13,653 nucleotides of DNA from assembly GCA_947625955.1 (NCBI GenBank), contig CANQQH010000017.1, forward strand, positions 1-13,653, given 5' to 3'. This document shows, piece by piece, positions 12,629 to 13,653 of the stretch (positions within the stretch are counted from its first letter, which is position 1; each line of letters opens with the position of its first letter). Source of the DNA: an uncultured Clostridia bacterium. Its GTDB lineage: Bacteria; Bacillota; Clostridia; Christensenellales; UBA1242. The position numbers and the translations under genes are program-made. The notes beneath the pieces were generated by a model, which made no database searches, was not told the DNA's origin, and worked only from the letters and a program-made list of their open reading frames with translations.

Positions 12629-13653
12629 ATGGCAAAAAAATATGTTTATAAGTTTGCAGAAGGCAGAGCTGACATGCGCGAACTCCTTGGTGGAAAGGGT
12701 GCTAACCTTGCTGAAATGACCAATATCGGTCTTCCAGTTCCTCAGGGTTTCACTATCACTACCGAAGCGTGCATTAAGTATTATGACGATGAAAGAAAGA
12801 TTGCAGACCCAATTCAAAAGGAAATTTTCAAGAACCTTGTTGAACTTGAAAAGGAAACTGGCAAAAAATTCGGCGACAAGAAGAATCCTTTGCTTGTTTC
12901 AGTTCGTTCAGGTGCAAGGGCTTCCATGCCTGGAATGATGGACACCATTTTGAACCTTGGGCTTAATAGCGAAACTGTTGAAGGTCTTGCTAACCTAACA
13001 GGCAACAGACGCTTCGCTTATGATAGTTATAGAAGATTCATTCAAATGTTTGCAGACGTTGTTATGGAAGTTCCAAAGCCACTCTTTGAGGACATATTGG
13101 ATGAAATCAAGCACAACAAGGGCGTTAGTCTTGACACCGAGCTCGACGAGAACGACATGGTCGAAGTTGTTAAGAGATTCAAGAAGCTCTACAAAGAGCA
13201 GAAGAAAGCTGAGTTCCCAGAAGACGTTAAAGAGCAACTCATCCATGCGGTTGAGGCTGTGTTCAGGAGCTGGGAGAACCCACGCGCTATCGTATATCGC
13301 CGTATGAACGACATTCCTTCAAGTTGGGGAACAGCTGTTAACGTTCAATCCATGGTATTTGGTAACATGGGTGACGACTGCGGAACCGGTGTTGCATTCA
13401 CTCGCAACCCAGCAACTGGTGAAAACCAACTCTATGGTGAATATCTCATGAACGCGCAAGGCGAAGACGTTGTTGCCGGCATTAGAACACCAAGCCCTAT
13501 TGCTGAACTCAAAAAGCAAAACAAGGCTGTTTATGAACAATTCGAGCAAATCTCAAAAACTCTTGAAAACCACTATAAAGACATGCAAGACATGGAGTTT
13601 ACTATCGAGCATGGCAAACTCTATATGCTTCAAACTCGTAATGGTAAGAGAAC
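12629..13653 (+). CDS. ppdK: Pyruvate, phosphate dikinase, 3' end outside window
   Basis: 341 codons are visible of a family usually near 875 residues. The enzyme interconverts pyruvate, ATP and phosphate with PEP, AMP and pyrophosphate (EC 2.7.9.1); in anaerobes it often runs in the glycolytic direction. The N-terminal ATP-grasp nucleotide-binding domain is clear: LLGGKGANLAEMTNIGLPVPQGFTITTEAC (19-48), SVRSGARASMPGMMDTILNLGLN (91-113), WGTAVNVQSMVFGNMGDDCGTGVAFTRNPATGE, and EFTIEHGKLYMLQTRNGKR at the end. The swivelling phosphohistidine domain and the PEP/pyruvate barrel lie beyond the edge. The start has AAGGAGA eight bases upstream. Codon use is regular and suggests high expression. Confidence 0.97.
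   Translation, partial: MAKKYVYKFAEGRADMRELLGGKGANLAEMTNIGLPVPQGFTITTEACIKYYDDERKIADPIQKEIFKNLVELEKETGKKFGDKKNPLLVSVRSGARASMPGMMDTILNLGLNSETVEGLANLTGNRRFAYDSYRRFIQMFADVVMEVPKPLFEDILDEIKHNKGVSLDTELDENDMVEVVKRFKKLYKEQKKAEFPEDVKEQLIHAVEAVFRSWENPRAIVYRRMNDIPSSWGTAVNVQSMVFGNMGDDCGTGVAFTRNPATGENQLYGEYLMNAQGEDVVAGIRTPSPIAELKKQNKAVYEQFEQISKTLENHYKDMQDMEFTIEHGKLYMLQTRNGKR

Noticed and set aside
1..13653. tRNA, rRNA, transposase, integrase, phage or toxin-antitoxin genes
   Set aside because: None could be recognised on either strand.

Overview
The window looks like chromosomal DNA from a moderately low-GC, Gram-positive-type anaerobe of the Clostridia (Bacillota), most likely an uncultured gut lineage. 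The evidence is the gene content and order (nfeD-floA, yqfC-yqfD, ybeY, era, recO, then pyruvate,phosphate dikinase), strong AGGAGG-type ribosome binding sites, and TTGxxx-17-TATAAT promoters ahead of most genes. The yqfC/yqfD pair points to a spore-forming ancestry. The exact genus cannot be read from the sequence.

Layout. 1-1249: 3' part of a secreted beta-helix repeat protein, ending at a bidirectional terminator. 1297-1902 (-): an unassigned protein with an HEGRH metallopeptidase-like motif. 2008-2847: OGG1-type 8-oxoguanine DNA glycosylase, possibly read from a leaderless mRNA. 2915-4566: a two-gene membrane operon, a short NfeD and flotillin FloA with an unusual Gly-rich tail. 4566-5037: a gene-free island of hairpins and palindromic repeats. 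5047-5817: an unassigned Lys-rich single-pass membrane protein. Its stop abuts that of the opposing yqfC-yqfD operon (5818-7202, -). 7312-9891 (+): ybeY, era, a 62-codon unknown gene, and recO. 9874-10644: a second gene-poor repeat island with several strong hairpins and a possible 35-codon ORF. 10645-12495: a beta-helix lipoprotein paralogous to the first gene. 12629-end: 5' part of ppdK.

Functionally the centre is a housekeeping block: base-excision repair (Ogg), flotillin microdomain organisation (NfeD/FloA), sporulation-associated YqfC/YqfD, rRNA maturation and ribosome assembly (YbeY, Era), and recombination (RecO). It corresponds to the Bacillus yqeZ-yqfA-yqfC-yqfD-...-yqfG-...-era-yqzL-recO region, with rearrangement and losses. 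It is bracketed by two paralogous surface proteins.

The most unusual structure is a family of imperfect palindromes of about 131 bp. Two complete copies (4566-4696 and 9874-10004) have diverged in sequence while each keeps its own arms complementary, and there are partial copies beside them. One complete copy overlaps the last codons of recO. I do not recognise this family. The remaining candidates for new biology are the HEGRH protein, the Lys-rich membrane protein, the 62-codon gene and the 35-codon ORF.
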